Assembly: GCA_016705575.1 (NCBI GenBank)
Contig: JADIXX010000005.1
Span: forward strand, 62,001-126,000
Source of the DNA: Candidatus Aalborgicola defluviihabitans
GTDB lineage: Bacteria > Pseudomonadota > Gammaproteobacteria > Burkholderiales > Burkholderiaceae_C
Length of the DNA stretch: 64,000 nt
Reading direction: 5' to 3'
Shown here: positions 25,486 through 34,452 of the stretch, one piece after another
Numbering within the stretch: position 1 is the first letter of the stretch
How the letters are laid out: the number at the start of each line of letters is the position of its first letter
Position numbers and translations under genes: made by a program
Notes under the pieces: model-generated
The model's database searches: none
What the model saw: only the letters and a program-made list of their open reading frames with translations
What the model was told of the DNA's origin: nothing

Positions 25486-28317
25486 CTATGGTAACTGGGG
25501 CGTGTTGCAAACCATGTGCGCATCGCCGCGTGCCAGCACGGCAGGGGCGTCGGCAATCAGATCGGGGAATATGCTGGCGGACGGGCTACTGTCGGTGGCA
25601 AACAGGCCGACCCATGCATTGCGGCCAGCGTGCTTGGCCATGTAAAGCGCCTGGTCAGCAATTTCGACCACTTCCAGCCAGCTCTGCTGGCGCGGTTGCG
25701 TCTCCAGAAACGGGAAGCTGGCAAAGCCCACCGAACAGGTGCGCTGCAACTGATGACCACCGCCCAACTCAAAGGGCACATCCGCCACGGCCCTGCGAAT
25801 TCGCTCGGCGATGACATGGCCGTCGTGGCGGTTGGTGGCGTTTGCAACCAACAGAAACTCCTCACCGCCCCAGCGGATGATGTAGTCGCTCTCGCGGGCC
25901 ACACCTTGCAGTCGCTCTTTCATCTGTATCAGTACCAGGTCGCCCGCAGCATGGCCGTAGGTGTCATTGACGAACTTGAAATGGTCCAGGTCAATCATGA
26001 AGAACAGCAAGTCGAAAATGGACTTGGGTTGCAGACTGGTCTGTTGCTGACGTTTGTCATGGTGGCGCAGTGTCAGGGCGATTTCTGTTTCAATGTTTTG
26101 CAGCAGAAACCGGCGGTTGCGCAATCCAGTTAATGGATCGGTCAGGCTGGCTTGCTCTTGCTCCTGGTAAGCGTGCTCCAGTGCGAGGTTTTTTTCAATC
26201 AACTCAGCCTGTGTGGCGTGGAGGGTTTTGAGCGTGGCTTCCAGTTGCAGATAGGCTGCGGCATTGTCCAATGCAATGGCGCCATAGGCGCACAGATTGC
26301 GAAAAATCAGGCGTTCGCGCTCGGTATAGGCGTTGGCGAGTTGTGACTGAATCGTCATCACACCCAGCACGCGTGACCCAACTTTCAGCGGCACAAACAA
26401 CTGGCTCAACGTGCGCACCGTGCCGGGGATATGGCTGGGCTGGACGCTGTCGGGAGCGTACCGGATCAGAATCTCTCGGCACTCCCGCGCGCAACGCGCC
26501 GAATTGGCATGCGTATCGCTCAGTGCAATGTGATCGAAGGGTAGTGTCTTACCATCTTCTACACCAAAGGCGCGCTCCATGCTATGCCGGTCCTCGTTCA
26601 TCAGGTAAATCATGAACGAGGAGGCATCCAGCAGGCGATGTACATGCCGGCCCAGCACGAAAAATATGGCCCTGGCATTGAGTTGTGCGGTGATCTCCTG
26701 GCCGACTGCACTCAGGTGTTCCAGGGTTTCCCCCGTTTGCTGCAGGGTAGCCGCGCGGCTCGCCTCGGCAGCTGCCAGTTGGCGGTGATGCTCACCCTCG
26801 GCACGTGCGCGCTCGGTCTGGTGGCTGATCTGCATCGCAATGGATCGATTGACAGCATCTGTGCTGTTGACCTTGTCGCGCGCGGCGATGGACTGCATCG
26901 CTATTTCATAGGCCCGTGCGCCATCACCTGTGTTTGCATACTCACGTGCCAAGGCGTCAAACAAATTGGCCGGAATCGTAAAACCCTCCATGGCCTTGCC
27001 GACCTCCAGGGCCAGCTGCAAATAATGCAGGGCCCCGTTGGCCAGTACCATGCCCGCCGGCGACGGCAAAGCGTCATGGGCGGTGTAAATGGCGGCCATG
27101 GCCATCAACGTGTCAAACTGGTTGATAGGCATATTTATTGCGCGCGCATCTGCCAGGGCACGCTCGCCCAGGGCCAAGGCTTCATTCGGACGACCCAGGT
27201 GAGCCAGGGCCTCCGCTTGGCCGCGTTGCGCGACGTTTTCCAGGTCAGCCTGTTTCAGAACTTTGGCCCGTTTTTCCAGTTGCACATAGGCATCCAGCGC
27301 TGCTGCATAGTCCTTGCGGCTCAAGGCCACATCGCCCAAATATTGCAGCGCCAGTGCGTAGGTGCGTCCAGCGCGCAAGGGTGCCAGCACCTCTCGGGCT
27401 TCCTCCAGTAATTGCTGGGCTGCATCGAAACGATCCAATAAACGCTGGATCGTTGCGGTTTGCACCAGTGCGAGTCCCAGGGTCGAAGGCCAAGCCATGC
27501 GGCGCGCCACCTCCAGACCGCGTTGCATCCATTCCAGCGCTGTCTGGGGGTCATTCAGGTTGCCAAAGGTCACACCCATATTGGCAGCGGTAATGATCTG
27601 GCGTTGCACTTGCCCGGTAATCTCCGCGGCGTTGTAGGATTTCAGGCAATGCTCGACGGCAGGAATCATGTCCGCTTTTTGGAAGGCTGCTGTGCCGATA
27701 AAACCATGTACCAAAGCCGCCAGCGCTGGGTGCGCATCGACTGCGGCTGCCGCCATCCGGGCACCCCAACGCTCCTGCGCCATTTTTGAGTCTTGAAAAA
27801 TAGCCCAACGGGCAATGCTGGCCTCACAGATGTCCGCACGCAGGCCGTCGGCGCCCTGGCGCGCAAACTGCGCCGCTTGTTCCAGATGCAGGTCGCGCTG
27901 CACCGATTCGCCGCGCTCAATCATGACGGCGGCTAGCAGAGCATGCGCGTCTGAGCAGCCGATGGCATCCTGCAATTGGGTGAAGCGCTCCAGTGCCGTA
28001 TCGGCTAGCGCCTGGGCCTGATCGATGTCGGCGAACAGCCAGCGTGCTTCACCTTCTATGAGTTCCAGTCGCGCCAGTGTGGCTTGGTGCTGCGCGACGT
28101 TCTGGGCCACAGACTCGCACAGCGAGCGCGCCTCATCAGCCAAGGTCTGGGCGAGCAGGGTATCGCGTTGGCGCGCATGCCAGGCAATGTCGAGCAGCAA
28201 TGCAAGCCGGTCCGCGCCTGTTGCGGCCGGAAGCAAGGCCTCAAGCGCGTGAAAATCTTCATTCAGTATCCAAACGTCCACGGCAGTTTTAATCCGGTTG
28301 CTTGTTTGACGCACCAA
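25486..28317 (-). CDS. TPR-GAF-GGDEF diguanylate cyclase
   Basis: Large cytoplasmic protein, up to 943 residues from a TTG at 28317. GTG codons at 28314 and 28281 are alternatives and no ribosome-binding site decides. The first about 500 residues are helical TPR-like repeats. A coiled coil follows (around QISHQTERARAEGEHHRQLA), then a GAF domain (about 530-700). The C-terminal cyclase domain has DPLTGLRNRRF and the active site GGEEF. An inhibitory RESD (RxxD) site lies five residues before it, so the enzyme should be active and product-inhibited. No transmembrane segment is seen. Signal unknown. Confidence 0.9.
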   Translation of the reverse strand: MVRQTSNRIKTAVDVWILNEDFHALEALLPAATGADRLALLLDIAWHARQRDTLLAQTLADEARSLCESVAQNVAQHQATLARLELIEGEARWLFADIDQAQALADTALERFTQLQDAIGCSDAHALLAAVMIERGESVQRDLHLEQAAQFARQGADGLRADICEASIARWAIFQDSKMAQERWGARMAAAAVDAHPALAALVHGFIGTAAFQKADMIPAVEHCLKSYNAAEITGQVQRQIITAANMGVTFGNLNDPQTALEWMQRGLEVARRMAWPSTLGLALVQTATIQRLLDRFDAAQQLLEEAREVLAPLRAGRTYALALQYLGDVALSRKDYAAALDAYVQLEKRAKVLKQADLENVAQRGQAEALAHLGRPNEALALGERALADARAINMPINQFDTLMAMAAIYTAHDALPSPAGMVLANGALHYLQLALEVGKAMEGFTIPANLFDALAREYANTGDGARAYEIAMQSIAARDKVNSTDAVNRSIAMQISHQTERARAEGEHHRQLAAAEASRAATLQQTGETLEHLSAVGQEITAQLNARAIFFVLGRHVHRLLDASSFMIYLMNEDRHSMERAFGVEDGKTLPFDHIALSDTHANSARCARECREILIRYAPDSVQPSHIPGTVRTLSQLFVPLKVGSRVLGVMTIQSQLANAYTERERLIFRNLCAYGAIALDNAAAYLQLEATLKTLHATQAELIEKNLALEHAYQEQEQASLTDPLTGLRNRRFLLQNIETEIALTLRHHDKRQQQTSLQPKSIFDLLFFMIDLDHFKFVNDTYGHAAGDLVLIQMKERLQGVARESDYIIRWGGEEFLLVANATNRHDGHVIAERIRRAVADVPFELGGGHQLQRTCSVGFASFPFLETQPRQQSWLEVVEIADQALYMAKHAGRNAWVGLFATDSSPSASIFPDLIADAPAVLARGDAHMVCNTPQLP

Positions 28318-28403
28318 TATGCGAATCTTGGTTCAAATCATAAGCCATGGACTGGTTCGCGCTAGCGCAAACGATTTATTGTTGCAACCCGTGCCGAGGT
28401 TGG

Positions 28404-29693
28404 CTAAAACAATTGATCGGTATTTGCTTCCAAATTAATAGCGCCTTGTGTAGATTTTACGAGGGCTAGAGCACTATTCCCTTCTAGGGAATGTGCGTCA
28501 GAGTCCTTGCGCAGCGCACCCACCCGCACGCCCAGCAGGCGCAGGCGGCGCGTCAGGTCCACGCGCTTGAGGCACAGCCCGGCGGCATGGCGGATGGCCT
28601 TCGCGTCGGCCGTGGTGTGGTCCAGCGTCAGGTCGCGCGTCACGCTTTTGAAGTCGTCATAGCGCAGCTTGATGCCAATGGTCTTGCCGGTGTAGCCCTT
28701 GCGCTGCAGGTCGGCCGCCACCTGTTCGCACAGGCGGGTGAAGACAGTGCCCAGCTCGGCCTTGTCGCGCACGGCGTGCAGGTCGCGCTCAAAGGTGGTC
28801 TCGCGGCTCATGCTGACCGGCTCACTGTCCAGCACCACGGGCCGGTTGTCGCGGCCATGGGCGGCGTCATGCAGCCAGGCGCCAGTGCGCTGGCCAAAGG
28901 TCTGCATCAGCCAGGCCAGATCGCGCTGGGCCAGTTCGCCAATGGTTTCAATGCCAAAGCTCTTGAGCTTCTCGTCCGCCTTGGGGCCAATGCCGTTGAT
29001 CTTGCGGCAGGCCAGGGGCCAGATCAGGGTCTCCAGATCGCTTTCATGGACGATGGCAATGCCCTTGGGTTTGTTGAACTCGCTGGCCATTTTGGCCAGC
29101 AGCTTGTTGGGAGCCACGCCCACTGAGCAGGTCAGGCCCGTGGCTTCAAAAATACTTTTCTGGATGAGCCGCGCCAGCACCCGCCCGCCTTCGCGCTGGC
29201 CACCGGGTACTTCGGTGAAATCGATGTAGACCTCGTCCACACCCCGGTCTTCCATCAGCGGTGCGATCTCGGTAACGATGGCCTTGAACTGGCGCGAGTA
29301 CTTGCGGTATTCCTCAAAGTCCACCGGCAACAAAATGGCCTGCGGGCACAGCTTGGCGGCCTTCATCAAGCCCATGGCAGAACCCACGCCAAACTGGCGC
29401 GCCGCATAGGTGGCAGTGGTAATGACGCCGCGCCCGGTGTAGCTCGACAAGCGGGCAAAGGCATTCAGTGGAAGGCGTTTGAGCGCGGCACGCTGGGCGG
29501 CCTCGTCCCAAAGGGGGTCAGGCTCGGTTGGGTCGGTGTTGGCCCGATCTGCCGCGTGCAGTGCCTCCAGAGCGTCGTGGATGGCGCGCCGCCCACCGCC
29601 GATGACCACCGGCAGATCCTTCAATTGGGGGTAGCGCAGCAGTTCCACCGACGCGTAAAACGCGTCCATGTCCAGGTGCGCAATGCGTCTCAC
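28404..29693 (-). CDS. dinB: DNA polymerase IV (Y-family)
   Basis: Translesion polymerase of 429 residues with a GTG start overlapping the upstream TGA. Y-family motifs: HLDMDAFYASVE near the N-terminus, EDRGVDEVYIDF with catalytic acidic residues, SVGVAPNKLLAKMAS and the HhH region INGIGPKADEKL. An insertion of about 45 residues lies between PVVIGGG and RGVITTATY compared with E. coli DinB. The last about 20 residues (LALVKSTQGAINLEANTD) are encoded by the dispersed repeat and do not end in a normal clamp-binding motif that I can identify with certainty, although the final residues DQLF resemble part of one. Confidence 0.93.
   Translation of the reverse strand: MRRIAHLDMDAFYASVELLRYPQLKDLPVVIGGGRRAIHDALEALHAADRANTDPTEPDPLWDEAAQRAALKRLPLNAFARLSSYTGRGVITTATYAARQFGVGSAMGLMKAAKLCPQAILLPVDFEEYRKYSRQFKAIVTEIAPLMEDRGVDEVYIDFTEVPGGQREGGRVLARLIQKSIFEATGLTCSVGVAPNKLLAKMASEFNKPKGIAIVHESDLETLIWPLACRKINGIGPKADEKLKSFGIETIGELAQRDLAWLMQTFGQRTGAWLHDAAHGRDNRPVVLDSEPVSMSRETTFERDLHAVRDKAELGTVFTRLCEQVAADLQRKGYTGKTIGIKLRYDDFKSVTRDLTLDHTTADAKAIRHAAGLCLKRVDLTRRLRLLGVRVGALRKDSDAHSLEGNSALALVKSTQGAINLEANTDQLF
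28430..28480 (-). repeat. dispersed repeat, copy 4, at the 3' end of dinB
   Basis: The minus strand reads CTCTAGCCCTCGTAAAATCT, then ACACAAGGCGCTATTAATTT. It is in frame and encodes most of the C-terminal tail of DinB. Confidence 0.85.
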
Positions 29694-30187
29694 AAGGCCT
29701 TCTGGATCACCGATCCCTTGAACAGGTAGGGCAGGCGGGGGCCTTTGCCGGGCTGGGCGCCGCCCTTGTCCTCGACGCTAATGGCCAGGGTAGTGGCGCT
29801 GGCCATATCCCGCTCGGAGGCAGGCAAACGCAGGGTCTTGCCCTTGCTCTCCAGCACGCCCAGCGAGCGTACCGGGTCGCCTTCGGACAGGGCCCAGAGC
29901 TGCATGCTGTCTTCACGTCCTTCGGTCACGGCGTTGAGGCGCTGAATCTGCAAGGCTGTGTCTTGTAGCGCCAAGGTCACCAGCATGGCGGGAGCCTGTT
30001 TATCATCGTTAAGCACGGCAATGTATTTGACCTGCGCTGTGTCCTTTAACTGCCCCTGCACGTGCTGGATTTGCGCTTTGAATTGCTCGAACATGCTCAT
30101 GCCCGTTGCCAACGCTACGGCCAGCAGCACCAGGCAGCCGAGGGTGGCGACGCGCCACCAGCCGGAAACACCTTTTCGTTCAATCAT
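29690..30187 (-). CDS. RskA-C-like (anti-sigma-K factor C-domain) membrane protein
   Basis: Protein of 165 residues with a transmembrane helix near 12-32 (VATLGCLVLLAVALATGMSM). A periplasmic domain resembles the C-terminal domain of RskA/ChrR-type anti-sigma factors (QLWALSEGDPVRSLGVLE is diagnostic). The cytoplasmic zinc-binding anti-sigma domain is absent: only about 11 residues precede the helix. It overlaps dinB by GTGA. No sigma-factor gene is nearby. It may be a remnant or a separate envelope sensor. Confidence 0.65.
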   Translation of the reverse strand: MIERKGVSGWWRVATLGCLVLLAVALATGMSMFEQFKAQIQHVQGQLKDTAQVKYIAVLNDDKQAPAMLVTLALQDTALQIQRLNAVTEGREDSMQLWALSEGDPVRSLGVLESKGKTLRLPASERDMASATTLAISVEDKGGAQPGKGPRLPYLFKGSVIQKAL

Positions 30188-30217
30188 TGGAATGGATCTG
30201 GTTGATCAGCGCGCACA

Positions 30218-30226
30218 CCCCCCCCC
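30218..30226. repeat. C9 homopolymer
   Basis: Nine consecutive C about 31-39 bp upstream of the start of the RskA-like gene, in its probable promoter region. Slippage could alter promoter spacing; no other sign of phase variation is seen. Confidence 0.4.
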
Positions 30227-30389
30227 AACAGGTTGGTGGAGGTATTGTACGGCGGGTACATCGCACTATTCAGGAAACGGTTAGCCACCAAGATGGTCTC
30301 CTCGTTTTACCGGAAAAAGAAATCCATCCTAACGCAAAAGGCGTGCATCTTGGTGGTCTGCGTCGGATGTTCAATATCCAGCCGCGACG

Positions 30390-31277
30390 TCACGGACGAA
30401 CGAATTTCAGAACAAACTCGTCCTTGGGCTGCGGCGGGTTGGGGGTGTTCTTGTCGCGCGGGTCATTGGGGTTGCGCAGAAAGTCGCCACGCGATATCAA
30501 TTTGAACCCGGTCGACTCAACCTCTTTCACCAAAAAGGCCTCTTCTATCCGGTGTAACGTCCCCGACTCCGAAATGCCGGTGCCTGCTCTGCCAGCGTGG
30601 TCTGCAATCACATACATCCCGCCGGGTTTGAGAGCCGCATAGACGGCACGGTTCATCTTGTCGCGGTCAACTTCCTGGTAGCCCAGGTCGTGGTAATTGA
30701 ACATGAGCGTGGCCAAATCAAAGCTTGCCGTCTTCATGTCCGCAGGCGCCGGGTCGTCAAATCTCTGCACGACAGCAATGATGTGCGCAGCGCGGCTTGC
30801 ATTGGCTTGCAGGCTTTTCTCTCTTTCGGCCAATGCATCGGGAGACGAGCGTCGGGGCGACGCTGGCGCAGGTGCGATGGCCGCAGGGGTAGAGGGATGA
30901 CTATTGCCTTCCGGTGCCGTTGGCGCCACGGTGACGCGGTTGGCCACGCGTGGCGCGCTTTGTCCATAAACGGCGCCAGCCGGCCCGACAGCGCGTGCCA
31001 GCAACTCGCTGGTATAGCCACCGGCAGCGCTGATATCGAGTGCCTTCATCCCCGGGCGTATGCCGATGAAAGCCAGCATCGCTTGCGGCTTGCGGCGCAG
31101 GTCATTGGTTCTGTCAGCCGCGCTGCGGTCGGGGCTGGCAACGATGCTTTCAATCTGCTGCGGCAGCAACACAGTGGTATTGGCAGAGTCTTTGAGGGTG
31201 GAGCAACCCACCAGACCCAAGATCAGCAGGCTACCGGCAATGGGAAATTTCCATTGCTTGATGGAGTTACGGTTCAT
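30390..31277 (-). CDS. lipoprotein with class I methyltransferase-like domain
   Basis: Protein of 295 residues from the ATG at 31277, chosen because AAGGA lies 6 nt upstream. A lipoprotein signal ends in LGLVGC. The Rossmann-like part has the SAM motif I variant ALDISAAGGYTSELLA, LATLMFNYHDLGY and LKPGGMYVIADHA. A low-complexity Ala/Pro/Ser insertion (about residues 110-145) interrupts it between motifs I and II. Family members are annotated as methyltransferases, but export to the periplasm, where SAM is absent, makes activity doubtful. Function unknown. Confidence 0.75.
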   Translation of the reverse strand: MNRNSIKQWKFPIAGSLLILGLVGCSTLKDSANTTVLLPQQIESIVASPDRSAADRTNDLRRKPQAMLAFIGIRPGMKALDISAAGGYTSELLARAVGPAGAVYGQSAPRVANRVTVAPTAPEGNSHPSTPAAIAPAPASPRRSSPDALAEREKSLQANASRAAHIIAVVQRFDDPAPADMKTASFDLATLMFNYHDLGYQEVDRDKMNRAVYAALKPGGMYVIADHAGRAGTGISESGTLHRIEEAFLVKEVESTGFKLISRGDFLRNPNDPRDKNTPNPPQPKDEFVLKFVRP

Positions 31278-31319
31278 GTGCATTCCTTTTTGATAGGCAT
31301 GTTGGTGGTATGCGTACGA

Positions 31320-32183
31320 TCACTTCGTTGCCGAGCCGACAAGGCACTCACCCGGCACCTCGAACCCAGCGGGCGATTCGAAACTACGCATGGAATCTTC
31401 CACCTCGTTCCACACGGACTCGCGTTCCAGAGGCGGCAGGTGCGCCATCATGGCATTGAAGGCACCGAATGCTTCCCGGGCAACTTGCACGTATTCGGCA
31501 GCACTGCCCGTTCTGTGGGGCACCGGCACAGCGCTAACCTCGGGGTTGGCAAATCCAGCTTGGCGAAAAACGCCTTCGAGCACACCGGGGCTGCCAAGGC
31601 TGAACGGTCCGGGTTGACCCGGGACGGGGGTCGGGAGTTGCGCGCGCCGGCGGATGATGGACGCGGGCAAAGCACCCCAACTGTTGCGCTCGGGCGTGGA
31701 GAAGACAATGACGCAGACTCGACCGCCAGCTTTCAGCGCACGGCGCCATTCGCGCAAGGCGGTTACGGGGTGTGGCATATACATCAGCCCCAGCCGACAC
31801 AGCACCGCATCAAAAGAAGCGTCGGGTAGATCCAGTTTCTCGCCGTCCATGGCGCGGGTCTCAATCTGTTGGAGCCCACGTTCACGCGCGACCTGAAGCG
31901 CAAGCTCGACGATCCCTTCGGAAATATCGGTCGCCAACACGTAGCCGCCAGGGCCAACGCGTTCGGCGGCACTGACAGCTGGTTCACCGGCGCCGGCTGC
32001 AATGTCCAGGATGCGCTGACCTGGCTGGATCCGCGCCAGATCAAGCATCTGGCGGGTCATGTCGCCATACCAACGATCCAGGGTGGGACTCCATCGGCGC
32101 CATGCCGCGCCGTCCTTGTTCCATTGCTCGCGCTGCGCGTTCTTGTACCTCGCTGCGTCGAATTCGGTTTGCTGTTCGGCCAT
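31320..32183 (-). CDS. class I SAM-dependent methyltransferase
   Basis: Cytoplasmic methyltransferase of 287 residues, UbiE/Methyltransf_11 type. SAM-binding motif I is ILDIAAGAGEPA, the acidic residue of motif II is in LATDIS, and later motifs are FDAVLCRLGLMYM and LKAGGRVCVIVFS. Substrate unknown. It is followed after 42 bp by the lipoprotein of the same fold, so two methyltransferase-fold genes stand in tandem. The ATG at 32183 is clear. Confidence 0.88.
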   Translation of the reverse strand: MAEQQTEFDAARYKNAQREQWNKDGAAWRRWSPTLDRWYGDMTRQMLDLARIQPGQRILDIAAGAGEPAVSAAERVGPGGYVLATDISEGIVELALQVARERGLQQIETRAMDGEKLDLPDASFDAVLCRLGLMYMPHPVTALREWRRALKAGGRVCVIVFSTPERNSWGALPASIIRRRAQLPTPVPGQPGPFSLGSPGVLEGVFRQAGFANPEVSAVPVPHRTGSAAEYVQVAREAFGAFNAMMAHLPPLERESVWNEVEDSMRSFESPAGFEVPGECLVGSATK

Positions 32184-32290
32184 GCAACTTCTTCTCGCGG
32201 TTAGATGTTGATGTTGCTTTGTGGTGCGGGACTCAGACTGCTAATGTTGGCGCGTGTCCGTGTGGTCCGAAGGGCTAAATGTGTTGGCCA

Positions 32291-32578
32291 TCATTTACGC
32301 ACGAAATCTATGTGGCTGGACTTCTTAGGCCTTAGAAAAATCCATCCAACGAGAAGCACGACGGTAGTAACAAATGGCCAGAACGTTTGGTTATAAAGAC
32401 GTTGTTGCCATTCCGGTAGTGCTCCCAGAATCTGGACATCTGGACAACCGTCCGTAAGCAAAAAATCAACATAGGCTGCAGCTGCAAGTAATGGCATCAG
32501 AACGCAAAGGCACCCGAATAGTCGGAACGCCGCTCCCCCGCTTTGAGGTCGTTCACATTTTTCATTTTTGTATTTCAT
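32291..32578 (-). CDS. small membrane protein, unknown
   Basis: Protein of 95 residues from the ATG at 32578; an in-frame codon at 32593 is an alternative. Two hydrophobic segments lie near 20-42 (FGCLCVLMPLLAAAAYVDFL) and 66-85 (FWPFVTTVVLLVGWIFL), with a basic C-terminus. No family recognised. The sequence is less GC-rich than its neighbours, which suggests accessory DNA. Confidence 0.5.
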   Translation of the reverse strand: MKYKNEKCERPQSGGAAFRLFGCLCVLMPLLAAAAYVDFLLTDGCPDVQILGALPEWQQRLYNQTFWPFVTTVVLLVGWIFLRPKKSSHIDFVRK

Positions 32579-32612
32579 GTCGTTTTCGAACATTCAACGA
32601 GGCTGTAAAAAA

Positions 32613-32665
32613 TGTCGGCGCCACTCAAACTGACCATTTCTGGGGGTATTTGACTCCTTCCGACA
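32613..32665. mobile_element. possible solo insertion-sequence end remnant
   Basis: A 53-bp stretch bounded by TGTCGG and CCGACA. The interior (CACTCAAACTGACCATTTCT) resembles terminal repeats that I recall from IS21-like elements. No transposase gene remains. Low certainty. Confidence 0.3.
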
Positions 32666-32691
32666 TCTGCAATCGCGCGTTGTTGCCCGTT

Positions 32692-33117
32692 CTATGAGGT
32701 CGATTTTTTTGTACCACTGGCGTCGAAATCAAATAGGGAGTTTTTTGTAACCTTATTCGTTAAAGTCGTGGGCTGTCCTCTTGGGTTTACATACCTATCA
32801 ATGGCGTAGTAAAGCTGAAGTAGCTTTTCTGCAATCTTGACGCCGGTCGAGTTGCGCATGTGTTGAAGAGTAACTTCTACCGAACCTTTTTGGACACGCC
32901 CCTGGTAGTCGATTTGCGGCTCGCGTTTTGTGAGTTGTATCACGATCCACTCATAGTCTTTGCGCAAAGAATCTGGAAAGTGTTCAGGTGTCAACGGGTG
33001 GAACGTTGAATATGCTTGCAAAATGCGGGAGCGTACGTCATCAGGTGCCGTCGCCAATGTATCCACAGTGCGAGATAGTAGCTGATACGCATACTGGCTT
33101 GGACCATGGAATGTCAT
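32692..33117 (-). CDS. hypothetical protein
   Basis: Protein of 141 residues with an ATG start, soluble and without a signal peptide. It has no motif that I recognise. Composition is charged and helical (RKDYEWIVIQLTKREPQ). It sits in the same lower-GC pocket as the small membrane protein gene, next to the possible insertion-sequence remnant. Probably a real accessory gene; function unknown. Confidence 0.5.
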   Translation of the reverse strand: MTFHGPSQYAYQLLSRTVDTLATAPDDVRSRILQAYSTFHPLTPEHFPDSLRKDYEWIVIQLTKREPQIDYQGRVQKGSVEVTLQHMRNSTGVKIAEKLLQLYYAIDRYVNPRGQPTTLTNKVTKNSLFDFDASGTKKSTS

Positions 33118-33297
33118 AGGGTACCAACTCTACGTAATGGATCCAGCAAACCTTGCATATTATTCTGGTGACTGCGGGATAAACAGGTCATGGAAAATAG
33201 GCACAAATGACGCCAGTATTGCCTTTGCCGTGAGTCTAAGCGCACTTGTGTGCCATGTACACCACCCAAACGGGTGAACCCAAATCGGTAGTTTTGC

Positions 33298-34452
33298 TCA
33301 GGTCGGGTAGCTCCCCGGCAGCAAAATGCTCTTGTCGATTTGCGGGATGCGGGTTTTGCCGCACAGGGCCATGGTCACATCCATTTCCTTGTGGATGATT
33401 TCCAGCGCCTTGGTCACACCGGCTTCGCCCATGGCGCCCAGGCCGTATATGAACGAGCGACCGATATAGACGCCCTTGGCACCCAGGGCCACGGCCTTGA
33501 GCACGTCCTGGCCGCTACGGATGCCACCGTCCATGTGCACCTCAATGTCCTTGCCCACCGCATCCACAACGGCTGGCAGTGCGCGGATGGACGACTCGGC
33601 ACCATCCAGCTGACGGCCACCGTGGTTGGAGACAATGATGGCATCGGCGCCACTGTCCACGGCGAGGCGGGCGTCTTCCACGTCCTGAATGCCCTTCAGG
33701 ATGAGCTTGCCGCCCCAACGCTTCTTGATCCATTCCACATCCGCCCAGTTCAGCGTCGGGTCAAACTGCTGGGTGGTCCAGGCGGACAGGTTGCTGGGGT
33801 CGGTAATGCCATCCACATGGCCGATGATGTTGCCAAAGCCGCGCCGGGGTGTGCCCAGCATGCCCAAACCCCAACGCACTTTGGTGGCCAGGTTGATCAG
33901 GTTGGCCAGCGTGGGCTTGGGTGGGGCGGAAAGGCCGTTTTTCAAATCCTTGTGGCGCTGGCCAATGATTTGCAGGTCCAGTGTCAGCACCAGGGCCGAA
34001 CAGTTGGCGGCGCGCGCGCGCTCAATCAGGCGTTCGATAAAACCCCGGTCGCGAATCACATAGACCTGAAACCAGAACGGGTGGTTGCCAGTGCCCTTGG
34101 CCACGTCTTCAATGGAGCAAATGCTCATGGTGGACAGCGTAAACGGCACGCCAAATTTCTTGGCCGCGTTCGCCGCCTTGATTTCACCATCGGCATGCTG
34201 CATGCCGGTCAGGCCCACCGGAGCCAGCGCCACCGGCATGGCAACCTTTTGCCCGATCATGGTGCTCTCCGTGCTGCGGTTGTCCATGTTGATGGCCACG
34301 CGTTGGCGCAGCTTGATTTTCTGGAAGTCAGATTCGTTGGCGCGGTAGGTGCCCTCGGTCCACGAGCCGGAATCGGCGTAGTCGTAGAACATGCGCGGCA
34401 CGCGCTTTTGCGCCAGCACGCGCAGGTCTTCGATGTTGGTGATGACGGTCAT
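33298..34452 (-). CDS. lldD: FMN-dependent alpha-hydroxy-acid dehydrogenase (L-lactate dehydrogenase-like)
   Basis: Protein of 384 residues, normal length. Motifs: FYDYADSGSWTEGTYRAN at the start, APVGLTGMQHADGE and FWFQVYVIRDR. The active-site signature SNHGGRQLDGA contains the catalytic His and Arg, and HMDGGIRSGQDVLKAVALGA is the FMN phosphate site. Oxidises L-lactate or another 2-hydroxyacid, passing electrons to quinone. The symbol reflects the closest family; mandelate- or glycolate-type substrates cannot be excluded. Single-gene unit. Confidence 0.9.
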   Translation of the reverse strand: MTVITNIEDLRVLAQKRVPRMFYDYADSGSWTEGTYRANESDFQKIKLRQRVAINMDNRSTESTMIGQKVAMPVALAPVGLTGMQHADGEIKAANAAKKFGVPFTLSTMSICSIEDVAKGTGNHPFWFQVYVIRDRGFIERLIERARAANCSALVLTLDLQIIGQRHKDLKNGLSAPPKPTLANLINLATKVRWGLGMLGTPRRGFGNIIGHVDGITDPSNLSAWTTQQFDPTLNWADVEWIKKRWGGKLILKGIQDVEDARLAVDSGADAIIVSNHGGRQLDGAESSIRALPAVVDAVGKDIEVHMDGGIRSGQDVLKAVALGAKGVYIGRSFIYGLGAMGEAGVTKALEIIHKEMDVTMALCGKTRIPQIDKSILLPGSYPT

